NCBI GenBank assembly: GCA_902706205.1
Contig: CACSKA010000001.1
Span: forward strand, 496,001 to 560,000
Direction: 5' to 3'
DNA: 64,000 nt
Origin: Chryseobacterium sp. 18061
GTDB lineage: Bacteria; Pseudomonadota; Gammaproteobacteria; Enterobacterales; Enterobacteriaceae
The notes beneath the pieces are model-generated. The model searched no databases. It saw nothing but the letters and a program-made list of their open reading frames with translations, and had not been told where the DNA came from. This document shows, piece by piece, positions 30,023 to 39,795 of this stretch. The number at the start of each line of letters is the position of its first letter. Within the stretch, counting starts at the first letter, position 1. The translations under genes were made by a program, and so were the position numbers.

Positions 30023-30743
30023 TCCGCTTGTCTGGCTTTTATTGCTGTTTATCGCGTTGCTGGCGCTGATGCCCTACAGCGGGCCGCTGTTCAGCGCAAT
30101 GTTTCCTGAACTGCCGCGCCCGCTTTATCAGCAGCAAAGTTTCTGGTCGCTGACGCTGGCGCATTTCTCGCTGGTGGGCGTGTCGAGCCTGGTGGCCACG
30201 GTCGTTGGCGTGGGGGCGGGAATTGCGGTGACGCGCCCGGCGGGCCGTGAATTTCGCTCGCTGGTGGAAACCATTGCCGCAATGGGGCAGACGTTTCCGC
30301 CGGTGGCGGTGCTGGCTATTGCGGTGCCGGTGATGGGCTTTGGCCGTGAACCGGCTATTATCGCGCTGATTTTGTACGGCGTTTTGCCTGTTTTGCAGGG
30401 CACGCTGGCCGGGCTGGCGTCAGTGCCATCGAGCGTGTTGAGCGTGGCGCAGGGGATGGGGATGAATGGTTGGCAACGCCTGCTGAAGGTAGAACTGCCG
30501 CTGGCCGCTCCGGTGATGATCGCCGGGATCCGCATTTCGGTCATTGTGAATATCGGCACCGCGACCATTGCTTCAACGGTGGGGGCGAACACCCTCGGGA
30601 CGCCGATTATCATTGGTCTGAGCGGATTTAATACGGCGTATGTGATTCAGGGAGCGGTGCTGGTGGCGCTGGCGGCAATCCTGGTTGACCGGGCGTTTGA
30701 GCGTCTGGCGAGGTTACTCAGCCGACACCACCGCGGACGATAA
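30006..30743 (+). CDS. yehW: ABC importer permease YehW
   Basis: 245-residue second permease of the importer, with the EAA-loop region [20 protein letters not shown]. The GTG at 30006 is chosen because GGGGAGGA lies just upstream and the [12 protein letters not shown] start aligns with E. coli YehW (243 residues); in-frame codons before it lie deep in yehX and are not permease-like. Its last 26 bases are overlapped antisense by yohO. Confidence 0.93.
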   Translation: MKVVRDPLVWLLLLFIALLALMPYSGPLFSAMFPELPRPLYQQQSFWSLTLAHFSLVGVSSLVATVVGVGAGIAVTRPAGREFRSLVETIAAMGQTFPPVAVLAIAVPVMGFGREPAIIALILYGVLPVLQGTLAGLASVPSSVLSVAQGMGMNGWQRLLKVELPLAAPVMIAGIRISVIVNIGTATIASTVGANTLGTPIIIGLSGFNTAYVIQGAVLVALAAILVDRAFERLARLLSRHHRGR

Positions 30744-30834
30744 AGGAGTAGCCCGCAAGCATTACGCCGCCAATGCCGCCCACGGCCATTAGAACGAAGA
30801 GGGTGATCATAGCCAGTTTGGCAGGTTTCATCAT
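30718..30834 (-). CDS. yohO: small membrane protein YohO
   Basis: 38-residue single-span membrane protein: [20 protein letters not shown] then [18 protein letters not shown]. It resembles E. coli YohO (35 residues) in both sequence and position between yehW and mlrA. AAGGAG stands three bases before the first of two ATGs. Its 3' end is antisense to the last codons of yehW. The function is unknown. Confidence 0.88.
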   Translation of the reverse strand: MMKPAKLAMITLFVLMAVGGIGGVMLAGYSFIVRGGVG

Positions 30835-30890
30835 GTGCTCCTTATGTTAACCCGCCGATTATATGATGAAGCACGCTTGTTAATGAACCC

Positions 30891-31622
30891 TTAATTTCCC
30901 AGGCGCAGCACGTTTAGCCCCTGATCGTGCCATTGTTGCAACTGTTCTTGTTGCCCAACGGTGGAGGTGTCACCGCACCACACAAGCAGGGTTTGGCCGT
31001 CAAAAAGCTCCGGTCGCAGTTGATGTAGTGAGTGCGCCAGCACGTCCACGCGCCAGCCCTGTTCACAGGCTACCCAGCCCTCGAGCCACAGTCGGGTGGT
31101 GTCGGTAATGTTCCAGCCGACCACCAGCGCATCGCGTCCCTGACGTTTCCGCGCCGAGGCCATGCACACCGAAATGTAATTGATAAGCACCCCGTCCAGC
31201 ACGCTTAACAGCGTTTGCAGCGTCGGCTGAGAGCTTTGCAGGCGAAGCCTGAGTGGAATGAAAAGATGGGAAACCAGGGTTTGAGCGGGATAATCGCGCC
31301 CACGCTCTTTGATCCACAGCCGCAGGCGGTTGAGATTGCCACCCTGCAAAAAGCGCAGTAGCGTTTCCTGATGCTCTCGCCAGCCGCTTTGCTGTTCGGC
31401 GGTGACCTCAATAAGCAGCGTTTTGACTTTACTGACCTGCACGCCGGTTTCTATCCAGCGTTTGATTTCGCGAATTCTGTCGATGTCACCATCGTTGAAC
31501 AGCCGATGCCCACCATCGGTTCGCTGGGGCTTTAACAGTCCGTAACGCCGCTGCCAGGCACGCAGCGTCACCGGATTAATATCACAAAGCAGAGCCACTT
31601 CACCTATCGTGTAAAGCGCCAT
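30891..31622 (-). CDS. mlrA: MerR-type regulator MlrA (curli/csgD activator)
   Basis: 243-residue transcription factor: an N-terminal MerR helix-turn-helix (YTIGEVALLCDINPVTLRAW, wing around RTDGGHRLF) and a C-terminal domain related to cobalamin-binding regulators but lacking the B12 histidine motif. MlrA activates csgD, and so curli and cellulose, and in E. coli is inhibited by the PdeR/DgcM cyclic-di-GMP module. Same length as the E. coli protein. It is divergent from btsS. Confidence 0.95.
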   Translation of the reverse strand: MALYTIGEVALLCDINPVTLRAWQRRYGLLKPQRTDGGHRLFNDGDIDRIREIKRWIETGVQVSKVKTLLIEVTAEQQSGWREHQETLLRFLQGGNLNRLRLWIKERGRDYPAQTLVSHLFIPLRLRLQSSQPTLQTLLSVLDGVLINYISVCMASARKRQGRDALVVGWNITDTTRLWLEGWVACEQGWRVDVLAHSLHQLRPELFDGQTLLVWCGDTSTVGQQEQLQQWHDQGLNVLRLGN

Positions 31623-31833
31623 GTATCACCTCAGCTCGCGCATCCCCATTATAACTGTAGACGGTGTTCGTCGAACCAGGAAGATCTGATCGTTTTTCGT
31701 TCAGTAAGGCCGCGTCATGTCAGCGAAAAGTGTGATCGACAGCAGGAATTTTGCGTTTTGCCTTGGCGGTCAAGGAAACAGCTGGTTACAACGTGTATGT
31801 TACGCGCTTTCAAAGTTTATGTGGTCGACAGGT

Positions 31834-33522
31834 ATGTACGAATTTAATCTGGTGTTGCTGCTGCTTCAGCAGATGTGCGTGTTTCTGGTTATCGCCTGGC
31901 TGATGAGCAAAACGCGTCTGTTCATTCCGTTAATGCAGGTCACCGTCCGTCTGCCTCACAAGCTACTGTGCTACGTCACCTTCTCCATTTTTTGTATTCT
32001 GGGGACCTATTTCGGTCTGCATATCGAAGATTCGATAGCCAACACCCGTGCCATTGGCGCGGTCATGGGCGGTCTGCTCGGCGGCCCTGTGGTAGGCGGT
32101 CTGGTCGGGCTGACTGGCGGGCTGCACCGCTATTCGATGGGCGGAATGACCGCGCTGAGCTGCATGGTGTCGACCATTGTGGAAGGCCTGCTGGGCGGGC
32201 TGGTTCACAGCGTGCTGGTGCGGCGTGGGCGTAGCGATAAGGTTTTTAATCCGTTCACCGCAGGCGTGGTGACGTTTGTCGCCGAAATGGTGCAGATGCT
32301 GATCATCCTGTTGATCGCCCGTCCGTTCAGCGATGCGCTGCATCTGGTGCAAAGCATTGCCGCGCCGATGATGGTCACCAATACCGTCGGTGCCGCACTG
32401 TTCATGCGTATTCTGCTCGACAAACGGGCGATGTTTGAGAAATACACCTCGGCGTTTTCCACCACCGCGTTGAAAGTGGCGGCCTCGACCGAAGGGATCT
32501 TGCGGCAGGGCTTTAACGAAGAAAACAGCATGCGGGTGGCGCAGGTATTGATTCAGGAGTTGGATATCGGCGCGGTGGCGATAACCGATCGTGAAAAATT
32601 GCTGGCGTTCACCGGGATCGGCGACGATCATCATCTGCCTGGCAAACCGATTTCCTCGCGCTATACCCAGAAAGCCATCGGCAGCGGGGAAGTGGTGTAC
32701 GCCGACGGTAACGAAGTGCCGTACCGCTGCTCAATTCACCCCAACTGCAAGCTTGGTTCGACGCTGGTTATCCCGTTGCGCGGCGAAAATCAACGGGTGA
32801 TTGGCACCATTAAACTATATGAAGCCAAAAACCGTCTGTTCAGTTCTATAAACCGAACGCTGGGAGAGGGCATCGCCCAACTGTTGTCGGCGCAGATCCT
32901 CGCCGGGCAATACGAGCGGCAGAAGGCGCTGCTGACCCAGTCAGAAATTAAGCTGCTGCATGCCCAGGTGAATCCGCATTTTCTGTTTAACGCTCTGAAT
33001 ACCCTGAAAGCGGTGATACGCCGCGACAGTGAGCAGGCCGGGCAGCTGGTGCAGTATCTGTCGACCTTCTTCCGTAAAAATCTCAAGCGCCCGTCGGAAA
33101 TCGTCACTCTGGCCGATGAAATTGAGCACGTGAATGCTTATCTGCAAATTGAGAAAGCACGCTTCCAGGCGCGGTTGCAGGTTCATCTCAACGTGCCGCC
33201 CGCGCTGGCCCATCACCAGCTACCGGCGTTTACTCTGCAACCGATTGTAGAAAATGCGATTAAACACGGCACCTCGCAGCATCTGGGGATCGGCGAAATC
33301 ACGGTGCAGGCGAGCCTGCATCAGCGCTGGCTGCAGCTGGATATTGAAGATAATGCCGGGCTGTATCAGCCTGACGCCCAGGCGAGCGGCCTGGGGATGA
33401 CGCTGGTGGATAAACGACTGCGCGCGCGATTCGGCGACGAATGCGGGATAACCGTCACCTGCGAGCCGGACATTTTTACCCGTATTACCCTGCGACTGCC
33501 TGTGGAGGAAAATGCATGCTGA
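31834..33522 (+). CDS. btsS: pyruvate-sensing histidine kinase BtsS (YehU)
   Basis: 562-residue LytS-type kinase that senses external pyruvate. N-terminal 5TM-LYT membrane domain, GAF domain (about 215-355), then the kinase core with phospho-acceptor His382 in [10 protein letters not shown] and an ATP-binding domain ([10 protein letters not shown]). Residues reported for pyruvate binding in E. coli BtsS (Arg72, Arg99, Cys110, Ser113) are at the same positions. The ATG at 31834 matches E. coli; 39 earlier in-frame codons are not supported. It overlaps btsR by 7 bases. Confidence 0.95.
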   Translation: MYEFNLVLLLLQQMCVFLVIAWLMSKTRLFIPLMQVTVRLPHKLLCYVTFSIFCILGTYFGLHIEDSIANTRAIGAVMGGLLGGPVVGGLVGLTGGLHRYSMGGMTALSCMVSTIVEGLLGGLVHSVLVRRGRSDKVFNPFTAGVVTFVAEMVQMLIILLIARPFSDALHLVQSIAAPMMVTNTVGAALFMRILLDKRAMFEKYTSAFSTTALKVAASTEGILRQGFNEENSMRVAQVLIQELDIGAVAITDREKLLAFTGIGDDHHLPGKPISSRYTQKAIGSGEVVYADGNEVPYRCSIHPNCKLGSTLVIPLRGENQRVIGTIKLYEAKNRLFSSINRTLGEGIAQLLSAQILAGQYERQKALLTQSEIKLLHAQVNPHFLFNALNTLKAVIRRDSEQAGQLVQYLSTFFRKNLKRPSEIVTLADEIEHVNAYLQIEKARFQARLQVHLNVPPALAHHQLPAFTLQPIVENAIKHGTSQHLGIGEITVQASLHQRWLQLDIEDNAGLYQPDAQASGLGMTLVDKRLRARFGDECGITVTCEPDIFTRITLRLPVEENAC

Positions 33523-34235
33523 AGGTGTTAATTGTCGATGATGAGCCGCTGGCGCGGGAAAACCTGCGCATTTTGCTGGAGAAGCAGGCCGATATTGAAA
33601 TCGTGGGCGAATGCGACAACGCGGTGGAAGGCATTGGCGCGGTGCATCATTTGCGGCCCGATGTGGTGTTCCTCGATATTCAGATGCCGCGCATCAGCGG
33701 GCTGGAAATGATCGGTATGCTCGACCCGGAGCACCGTCCGTGGGTGGTATTTCTCACCGCGTTTGACGAATACGCGGTAAAAGCGTTTGAAGAACACGCT
33801 TTTGATTATCTGCTCAAGCCCATCGAAGATAAGCGGCTGGATAAAACCCTCGGTCGTCTGCGTCAGGAGCGATGTCAGCAGGATATCTCGGTATTCGGCG
33901 AAAGCCAGCAGGCGCTGAAATTTATTCCCTGCACCGGACATAGCCGGATTTGGCTGTTGCAGATGGAAGATGTGGCGTTTGTCAGCAGCCGTATGAGCGG
34001 CGTGTATGTCACCGACGGCGCAGGCAAAGAAGGTTACACCGAATTGACGCTGCGCACTCTGGAAAGCCGTACGCCGCTGCTGCGCTGCCATCGTCAGCAT
34101 CTGGTGAATATGTCGCACCTGAAAGAGATTCGTCTGGAAGAGAACGGGCAGGCAGAGTTATTGTTGCGTGCAGGACAAACCGTGCCAGTGAGCCGTCGCT
34201 ATCTTAAGAGTCTGAAAGAGGCGTTAGGGCTGTAA
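33516..34235 (+). CDS. btsR: LytTR response regulator BtsR (YehT)
   Basis: 239-residue response regulator: receiver domain with phospho-acceptor Asp54 (FLDIQMP) and a C-terminal LytTR DNA-binding domain (about 137-239). With BtsS it activates the pyruvate transporter gene btsT in E. coli. btsT is not in this window. It is translationally coupled to btsS. Confidence 0.96.
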   Translation: MLKVLIVDDEPLARENLRILLEKQADIEIVGECDNAVEGIGAVHHLRPDVVFLDIQMPRISGLEMIGMLDPEHRPWVVFLTAFDEYAVKAFEEHAFDYLLKPIEDKRLDKTLGRLRQERCQQDISVFGESQQALKFIPCTGHSRIWLLQMEDVAFVSSRMSGVYVTDGAGKEGYTELTLRTLESRTPLLRCHRQHLVNMSHLKEIRLEENGQAELLLRAGQTVPVSRRYLKSLKEALGL

Positions 34236-34279
34236 AACTGGTACACTCCGCCTTTGTCCAAATACAAGTTTAAGACGCT

Positions 34280-34759
34280 ATGATCAGTAACGATATCATC
34301 CGTAGCCTGCGCTACATCCTGAAAACCAATAATGCCGGGCTGGTTCGCCTGTGGGCGCTGGCGGAAGCCGTTGCCACACCTGAGAACATCGATGCCTGGG
34401 TGCGTAAAGAAGACGACGCCGGTTTTCAGCGCTGCCCGGATATTATGCTGTCGCTTTTACTCAATGGACTTATCTACGACAAACGCGGGAAAGATGAAGC
34501 TGCCCCGGCGCTGGTGACTGAACGCCGCATGACCAACAACCTGGTGCTGAAAAAGCTGCGTATCGCGTTCTCACTCAAAACCGATGATATCCTGGCCATT
34601 CTGACCGAGCAGCAGTTCCGTGTTTCGATGCCGGAAATTACCGCCATGATGCGCGCGCCGGATCATAAAAATTACCGCGAATGCGGCGATCAATTCTTGC
34701 GTTATTTCCTGCGAGGATTGACGGCTCGTTTTAATCCGAAGCCTGAAAAGAAAGCATAA
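34280..34759 (+). CDS. yehS: DUF1456 protein YehS
   Basis: 159-residue cytosolic protein made of two DUF1456 repeats (SLRYILKTNNAGLVRLW and the related second half). Function unknown. It lies 44 bases after btsR, as in E. coli. The K-12 genes yehR to yehI that follow there are absent; metG comes next. Confidence 0.92.
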   Translation: MISNDIIRSLRYILKTNNAGLVRLWALAEAVATPENIDAWVRKEDDAGFQRCPDIMLSLLLNGLIYDKRGKDEAAPALVTERRMTNNLVLKKLRIAFSLKTDDILAILTEQQFRVSMPEITAMMRAPDHKNYRECGDQFLRYFLRGLTARFNPKPEKKA

Positions 34760-34770
34760 AAGACGCATAA

Positions 34771-34801
34771 AAAAGGCCGGGAAAATTTCCCGGCCTTTTT
34801 T
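34771..34801. terminator. bidirectional terminator between yehS and metG
   Basis: AAAAAAGGCCGGGAAA and TTTCCCGGCCTTTTTT form a long perfect stem with A/T tracts on both sides. It serves the convergent yehS and metG transcripts. Confidence 0.92.
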
Positions 34802-34802
34802 G

Positions 34803-36836
34803 TTATTTAACCTGCTGACCAGGCTGCGCACCGCTGTCCGGGCTTAACAGGAAGATATCTTTCCCGCCAGGGCCTGCGGCCATCACCATCCCTTCGGAAA
34901 TACCGAAGCGCATTTTACGCGGCGCAAGATTTGCCACCATCATCGTCAGTCGACCAATCAGCGCCTGTGGATCAGGATACGCAGAACGGATCCCCGAGAA
35001 GACGTTGCGTTTCTCACCGCCGATATCCAGCGTCAGGCGCAGTAGCTTGTCCGAACCGTCGACAAACTCCGCGTTTTCAATCTGCGCGATGCGCATGTCG
35101 ACTTTCGCGAAATCGTCAAAGGTGATGGTTTCCTGAATCGGATCATCCGCCAGTGGGCCGGTAACCGGTGCGCTCAGGGCTTTCACTTCTTCTTTAGATG
35201 CGTCAACCAGGGCTTCAACCTGTTTCATGTCGATGCGGTTATACAGTGCCTTGAAGGTGTTTACCTTGTGGCTAAGCAGCGGCTGCTGAATGCTGTTCCA
35301 GCTCAGTTCGGTGTTCAGGAATGCTTCGGTACGTTCTGAAAGCATCGGCAGAACCGGCTTCAGGTAAGTCATCAGTACGCGGAACAGGTTGATACCCATG
35401 GAGCAGATGGACTGCAGGTCAGCATCTCGGCCTTCTTGCTTCGCTACCACCCACGGAGCCTGCTCGTCAACATAGCGGTTGGCAAGGTCAGCCAGCGCCA
35501 TAATCTCACGAACGGCTTTACCAAATTCACGGCTTTCCCATGCGTCGCCAATAGTCTGTGCGGCGTCGATGAAGGTTTTGTACAGCTCAGGGTCAGCCAG
35601 TTCCGCCGCCAGTACGCCGTCAAAGCGTTTGGCAATGAAGCCCGCGTTACGGGACGCCAGGTTCACGACTTTATTCACGATGTCGGCGTTCACGCGCTGC
35701 ACGAAATCTTCCAGGTTCAGGTCGATATCGTCGATGCGAGAAGAGAGCTTCGCGGTGTAGTAATAGCGCAGGCTGTCAGCATCGAAATGGTTCAGCCAGG
35801 TGCTGGCCTTGATGAAGGTGCCGCGAGATTTGGACATCTTCGCACCGTTCACCGTCACGTAACCGTGAACGAACAGGTTGGTCGGCTTACGGAAACCGCT
35901 GCCTTCTAACATCGCAGGCCAGAACAGGCTGTGGAAATACACGATGTCTTTACCGATGAAGTGATATAGCTCGGCGTCGGAGTCTTTTTTCCAGTATTCG
36001 TCGAAGCTGACGGTATCGCCGCGTTTGTCGCACAGATTCTTGAAGGAACCCATGTAGCCAATTGGCGCGTCCAGCCAAACGTAGAAGTATTTGCCCGGTG
36101 CACCAGGGATTTCAAAGCCAAAGTACGGTGCATCACGGGAGATATCCCACTGTTGCAGACCGTGCTCGAACCACTCCTGCATTTTGTTCGCGACCTGCTC
36201 CTGCAGCGCGCCGCTGCGAGTCCATGCTTGCAGCATTTCGCTGAAGGATGGCAGGTCGAAGAAGAAGTGCTCAGACTCGCGCATCACTGGCGTAGCGCCG
36301 GATACCACGGATTTCGGCTCGATAAGCTCGGTTGGGCTGTAGGTCGCGCCGCATACTTCGCAGTTATCGCCGTACTGATCCGGGGATTTACATTTTGGGC
36401 AGGTGCCTTTCACGAAACGGTCCGGCAGGAACATGCCTTTTTCCGGATCGTAAAGCTGAGAGATGGTACGGTTTTTGATGAAACCATTCTCTTTCAGGCG
36501 ACCGTAGATAAGCTCGGACAACTCACGGTTCTCATCGCTGTGCGTTGAGTGGTAGTTGTCATAACTGATGTTAAAGCCCGCGAAGTCGGTCTGATGTTCC
36601 TGACTCATATCGGTAATCATCTGCTCCGGGGAGATGCCAAGCTGCTGAGCTTTCAGCATGATAGGCGTGCCGTGGGCGTCATCGGCGCAGATGAAATTGA
36701 CCTGGTGGCCGCGCATTCGCTGGTAACGGACCCAGACATCAGCCTGGATATGCTCCAGCATATGACCGAGGTGGATGGAGCCGTTGGCGTACGGCAATGC
36801 GCACGTTACCAGAATTTTTTTCGCGACTTGAGTCAT
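34803..36836 (-). CDS. metG: methionine-tRNA ligase
   Basis: 677-residue class I synthetase charging initiator and elongator tRNA-Met. The HIGH-type motif HLGH (22-25), a double-cysteine zinc knuckle (CPKC and CEVC around 145-161), KMSKS near 332-336 and the C-terminal tRNA-binding/dimerisation domain ([12 protein letters not shown]) are all present. The start MTQVAKK at 36836 matches E. coli; two ATG-containing codons upstream are not needed. Divergent from mrp. Confidence 0.98.
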   Translation of the reverse strand: MTQVAKKILVTCALPYANGSIHLGHMLEHIQADVWVRYQRMRGHQVNFICADDAHGTPIMLKAQQLGISPEQMITDMSQEHQTDFAGFNISYDNYHSTHSDENRELSELIYGRLKENGFIKNRTISQLYDPEKGMFLPDRFVKGTCPKCKSPDQYGDNCEVCGATYSPTELIEPKSVVSGATPVMRESEHFFFDLPSFSEMLQAWTRSGALQEQVANKMQEWFEHGLQQWDISRDAPYFGFEIPGAPGKYFYVWLDAPIGYMGSFKNLCDKRGDTVSFDEYWKKDSDAELYHFIGKDIVYFHSLFWPAMLEGSGFRKPTNLFVHGYVTVNGAKMSKSRGTFIKASTWLNHFDADSLRYYYTAKLSSRIDDIDLNLEDFVQRVNADIVNKVVNLASRNAGFIAKRFDGVLAAELADPELYKTFIDAAQTIGDAWESREFGKAVREIMALADLANRYVDEQAPWVVAKQEGRDADLQSICSMGINLFRVLMTYLKPVLPMLSERTEAFLNTELSWNSIQQPLLSHKVNTFKALYNRIDMKQVEALVDASKEEVKALSAPVTGPLADDPIQETITFDDFAKVDMRIAQIENAEFVDGSDKLLRLTLDIGGEKRNVFSGIRSAYPDPQALIGRLTMMVANLAPRKMRFGISEGMVMAAGPGGKDIFLLSPDSGAQPGQQVK

Positions 36837-37000
36837 AGTGAACATTACTTCCTGCTTTTGTAAGGGGTTCCGATATTACCAAAACCCTAATTAATCCGCT
36901 ATGCGAGCGGGACATTAATCCCCTGACAGAATAATTGTTACCTCCGCGTCGCACTCGCAGTTACAATTAGTTCTTCCAGAATAACGAAAAAGGAGTCGGG

Positions 37001-38110
37001 ATGAGTTCACAATCCCAGGCCAAATCCCCGGAGCGTCTGCGTGCGATGGTCGCGGGTACGCTGGCCAATTTTCAGCACCCAACCCTGAAGCACAACCTAA
37101 CTGCCCTGAAAGCGTTGCACCATGTGGCGTGGCTCGATGACACCATCCACGTTGAAATCCAGATGCCGTTCGTCTGGCAGAGTGCGTTTGAAGAGCTAAA
37201 AGAGCAATGCAGCGCCGACCTGCTGCGCATTACCGGCGCGAAAGCCGTCGACTGGAAGTTGTCTCACACGATTGCCACGCTGAAACGCGTTAAAAATCAG
37301 CCGGGCATTAACGGCGTGAAGAACATCGTTGCAGTGAGTTCTGGCAAAGGCGGCGTCGGTAAATCGTCTACTGCGGTAAACCTGGCGCTGGCGCTGGCCG
37401 CCGAAGGCGCAAAAGTCGGCATTCTTGACGCCGACATTTACGGCCCGTCCGTGCCGATGATGCTTGGCGCAGAAGGTGAACGTCCGACATCCCCTGATGG
37501 CACCCATATGGCGCCAATCATGAAGTTTAATCTGGCCACCAACTCGATTGGTTACCTGGTGACCGACGACAACGCAATGGTCTGGCGTGGCCCGATGGCC
37601 AGCAAAGCGCTATTGCAGATGCTACAAGAAACGATGTGGCCGGATCTTGATTATCTGGTGCTGGATATGCCGCCAGGGACCGGTGACATTCAGCTGACGC
37701 TGGCGCAGAACATTCCGGTCACCGGCGCGCTGGTGGTCACTACCCCGCAGGACATTGCGCTGATCGACGCCAAAAAAGGCATCGTGATGTTCGAGAAAGT
37801 CGAAGTGCCGGTGCTCGGTATCGTCGAGAACATGAGCATGCATGTGTGCAGTAACTGTGGTCACCACGAGCCTATTTTTGGCACCGGAGGCGCAGAGCGT
37901 CTGGCACAGCAGTATCACACCCAGTTGCTGGGGCAGATGCCGCTGCATATCAGCCTGCGTGAAGATCTCGATCGCGGTACCCCGACGGTTGTCGCGCGTC
38001 CGGACAGCGAATTCACCACTCTATATCGCCAGCTGGCAGGCCGCGTGGCCGCACAGCTTTACTGGCAGGGTGAAGTCATCCCTGGTGAGATTGCCTTCCG
38101 CGCCGTGTAA
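37001..38110 (+). CDS. mrp: iron-sulfur cluster carrier ATPase Mrp/ApbC
   Basis: 369-residue P-loop ATPase that binds and transfers Fe-S clusters. DUF59-type N-terminal domain, deviant Walker A GKGGVGKS (115-122), and the cluster-binding CxxC (Cys283, Cys286). The ATG is preceded by AAGGAG. Same length as the E. coli protein, and divergent from metG as there. Confidence 0.96.
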   Translation: MSSQSQAKSPERLRAMVAGTLANFQHPTLKHNLTALKALHHVAWLDDTIHVEIQMPFVWQSAFEELKEQCSADLLRITGAKAVDWKLSHTIATLKRVKNQPGINGVKNIVAVSSGKGGVGKSSTAVNLALALAAEGAKVGILDADIYGPSVPMMLGAEGERPTSPDGTHMAPIMKFNLATNSIGYLVTDDNAMVWRGPMASKALLQMLQETMWPDLDYLVLDMPPGTGDIQLTLAQNIPVTGALVVTTPQDIALIDAKKGIVMFEKVEVPVLGIVENMSMHVCSNCGHHEPIFGTGGAERLAQQYHTQLLGQMPLHISLREDLDRGTPTVVARPDSEFTTLYRQLAGRVAAQLYWQGEVIPGEIAFRAV

Positions 38111-38131
38111 GCACGTGTTCGAACTGAAGAG

Positions 38132-38157
38132 AAAAGCCACCGTCGGTGGCTTTTTTT
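38132..38157 (+). terminator. mrp terminator
   Basis: AAGCCACCG and CGGTGGCTT stem around GT, followed by a run of seven T. The next gene converges, so the element may also act on the other strand. Confidence 0.9.
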
Positions 38158-38166
38158 ATGCCTTCC

Positions 38167-38616
38167 TCAGACGATAGGCTGCAACCCCAGCGGCGTTGAT
38201 AACCAGCGCGGGGCCAGCATGGTATCGGTCATAAACGCGGTCAGCTCATACAGCAGGCCCTGCAACGTTTCTTCGACGCTGACGCTAAGCGGGTTGCCGG
38301 ACAACAAATGGCTCAGCGCCAGGCAATATTCGCACAGCAGTTCGCTTTCGGTATCCATGCTGGGAAGAGCGCGGGGCAGGGTGCTCACGGTAAATTGCGC
38401 CATCTGGTTTTCAGCAATCGGCTCAAGCAGCGTCGGTTGTAACTGGGTCAGGCATTCGTGCAGACGCTGGTAAAGCTCATGCTGCGTTTGCAAATGTTCC
38501 GTATCCAGTGCACCGGCAGCCAGTTTCTCGCAGTGGGCTGCAGCTTCGGCAAAGTCAGTTTGCGCTTCTATGTCAACATAGAGCAGAGGGTGGGTCCAGA
38601 CGGCGGGCGCTTCCAT
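38167..38616 (-). CDS. conserved-looking protein of unknown function
   Basis: 149-residue, acidic, mostly helical cytosolic protein with no signal peptide or membrane segment. It contains HCEKLAAG, LHECLTQLQPTLLEPI and CEYCLALSHLLSG. The last segment has a CxxC but no other metal motif. The start MEAPAVWTHPLL at 38616 has GGAG nine bases upstream; the open frame continues to 38691 without support. I do not recognise the family. It ends facing mrp, and its own promoter must lie in 38617-38751. Confidence 0.72.
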   Translation of the reverse strand: MEAPAVWTHPLLYVDIEAQTDFAEAAAHCEKLAAGALDTEHLQTQHELYQRLHECLTQLQPTLLEPIAENQMAQFTVSTLPRALPSMDTESELLCEYCLALSHLLSGNPLSVSVEETLQGLLYELTAFMTDTMLAPRWLSTPLGLQPIV

Positions 38617-38751
38617 GATGATCTTCTCCAGAGTGTGGCAACGACTGGTTGTATATACAGTGCATTGTAAACACTGAAGTGACGCTGACAAGGACTAATC
38701 TCTGAAGGAAGCTCTCAAAATTGAATGATAAAAATGTATGCGGGTGGGGCG

Positions 38752-39177
38752 TTAACGGAGACGATAATGCAGTAACCAGTAATCGCCGTCGGGTGACGCA
38801 CCGCGGGCCTCGGTATGCCAGCCGTGATGATGATAAAACGTCAGCGCCTTTTCATTCTGTACCAGGCATTTCAGCGCACCGGTGCTGGTGAAGGTCGTTT
38901 GCACATGCTCAAGTAGCGCTATCCCCACGCCCTGAGCCTGCCAGTCGGGGTCAACAAACAGGTTATGCAGAAAGTTATCGCGTTCCCAGACGGAAGCAAA
39001 CCCGACACGGTGTCCGTCAATTTCGGCGACCCATACGGTTTCATCAAGCGTGGCGGCATCAAAATCTTCCAGCTGCCAGTCGCTGTTGTCGGCCCACGGC
39101 CAGCTGATTTTACGTGCGTGAAGGTATAAGGTACGCAGGAAAGGACGGTCAGAAGGATGTCCTGGGCGAATGATCAT
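38752..39177 (-). CDS. GNAT-family N-acetyltransferase
   Basis: 141-residue single-domain GNAT protein. The acetyl-CoA site is LFVDPDWQAQGVGIALLEHV (V/I-x-x-x-x-Q-x-x-G-x-G/A), followed by NEKALTFYHHHGW, the usual GNAT beta-bulge region. The acceptor substrate is unknown. The second of two ATGs (39177) is better spaced from GGAG than the first (39180). Confidence 0.83.
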   Translation of the reverse strand: MIIRPGHPSDRPFLRTLYLHARKISWPWADNSDWQLEDFDAATLDETVWVAEIDGHRVGFASVWERDNFLHNLFVDPDWQAQGVGIALLEHVQTTFTSTGALKCLVQNEKALTFYHHHGWHTEARGASPDGDYWLLHYRLR

Positions 39178-39242
39178 CATGTTCTCCAGGTTAATTCAGA
39201 AGACACTGTGAGCGTCATGACTAACGCTCACAGCTTGCAGCA

Positions 39243-39572
39243 TTAACGATGATAGAAGATTTCACCATCGTAGACTTTCATAATCTTGCCGTCGGTGTCG
39301 CCAATCAGGACGTAGTTGCCGCCCATGTAAGTCCAGTGGCTACCCGCATCTGGGGCTGGCAGGTTACGCAACTGCCACTGTTTGATATTGTACTCTTGCG
39401 AACGGTACATTGCTGGCACGTTATCACCGATGTTGAAATGGGTGAAATCAGCAATAAAATCTTTTAACTCGTATTTCTGAATCCCAGAAGTCGGCACAGT
39501 TGCCGGTGCAGCTGATACCGCACCTGCTGTCGCCAGCAGTACGCCCAGAAGCATCATTTTTGTTTTACGCAT
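39243..39572 (-). CDS. rcnB: periplasmic nickel/cobalt homeostasis protein RcnB
   Basis: 109-residue secreted protein. The mature part (KYELKDFIADFTHF, RSQEYNIKQWQLRNLPAPDAG, HWTYMGGNYVLIGDTDGKI) is close to E. coli RcnB, which modulates Ni/Co efflux by RcnA. Signal peptide about 1-22. The ATG at 39572 is preceded by GGAGAAGG. In E. coli rcnB follows rcnA and is controlled by RcnR; neither gene, nor an RcnR-type site, is visible here. Confidence 0.92.
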   Translation of the reverse strand: MRKTKMMLLGVLLATAGAVSAAPATVPTSGIQKYELKDFIADFTHFNIGDNVPAMYRSQEYNIKQWQLRNLPAPDAGSHWTYMGGNYVLIGDTDGKIMKVYDGEIFYHR

Positions 39573-39795
39573 ACCTTCTCCACACATACATTCACTAGAC
39601 AGCCTGGACTTAAATTTACCGCCCCGTATCATTCCCGATGAAACCGCCTGCTGGCAAGCCCTTTACGGGCAAAAAAGTGTAAGCAAACCTCGAAAGAATA
39701 CTGCGTATGGCAGGCGCTGGCGCGGCTGTCAGGCATTTTGAGACGATTCCGGTTTTTGTGTTTACAATGCACAAAGTTATCAGCAGGAGAGAGAA

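Noticed and set aside
31717-31833. Extended N-terminus for BtsS
   Set aside because: Thirty-nine extra codons are unlike the family and would precede the first membrane helix with a non-conserved stretch; MYEFNLVLL at 31834 matches E. coli.
34803-36836. Several plus-strand frames of 60-160 codons opposite metG
   Set aside because: They mirror conserved metG codons and have no independent ribosome sites or domains.
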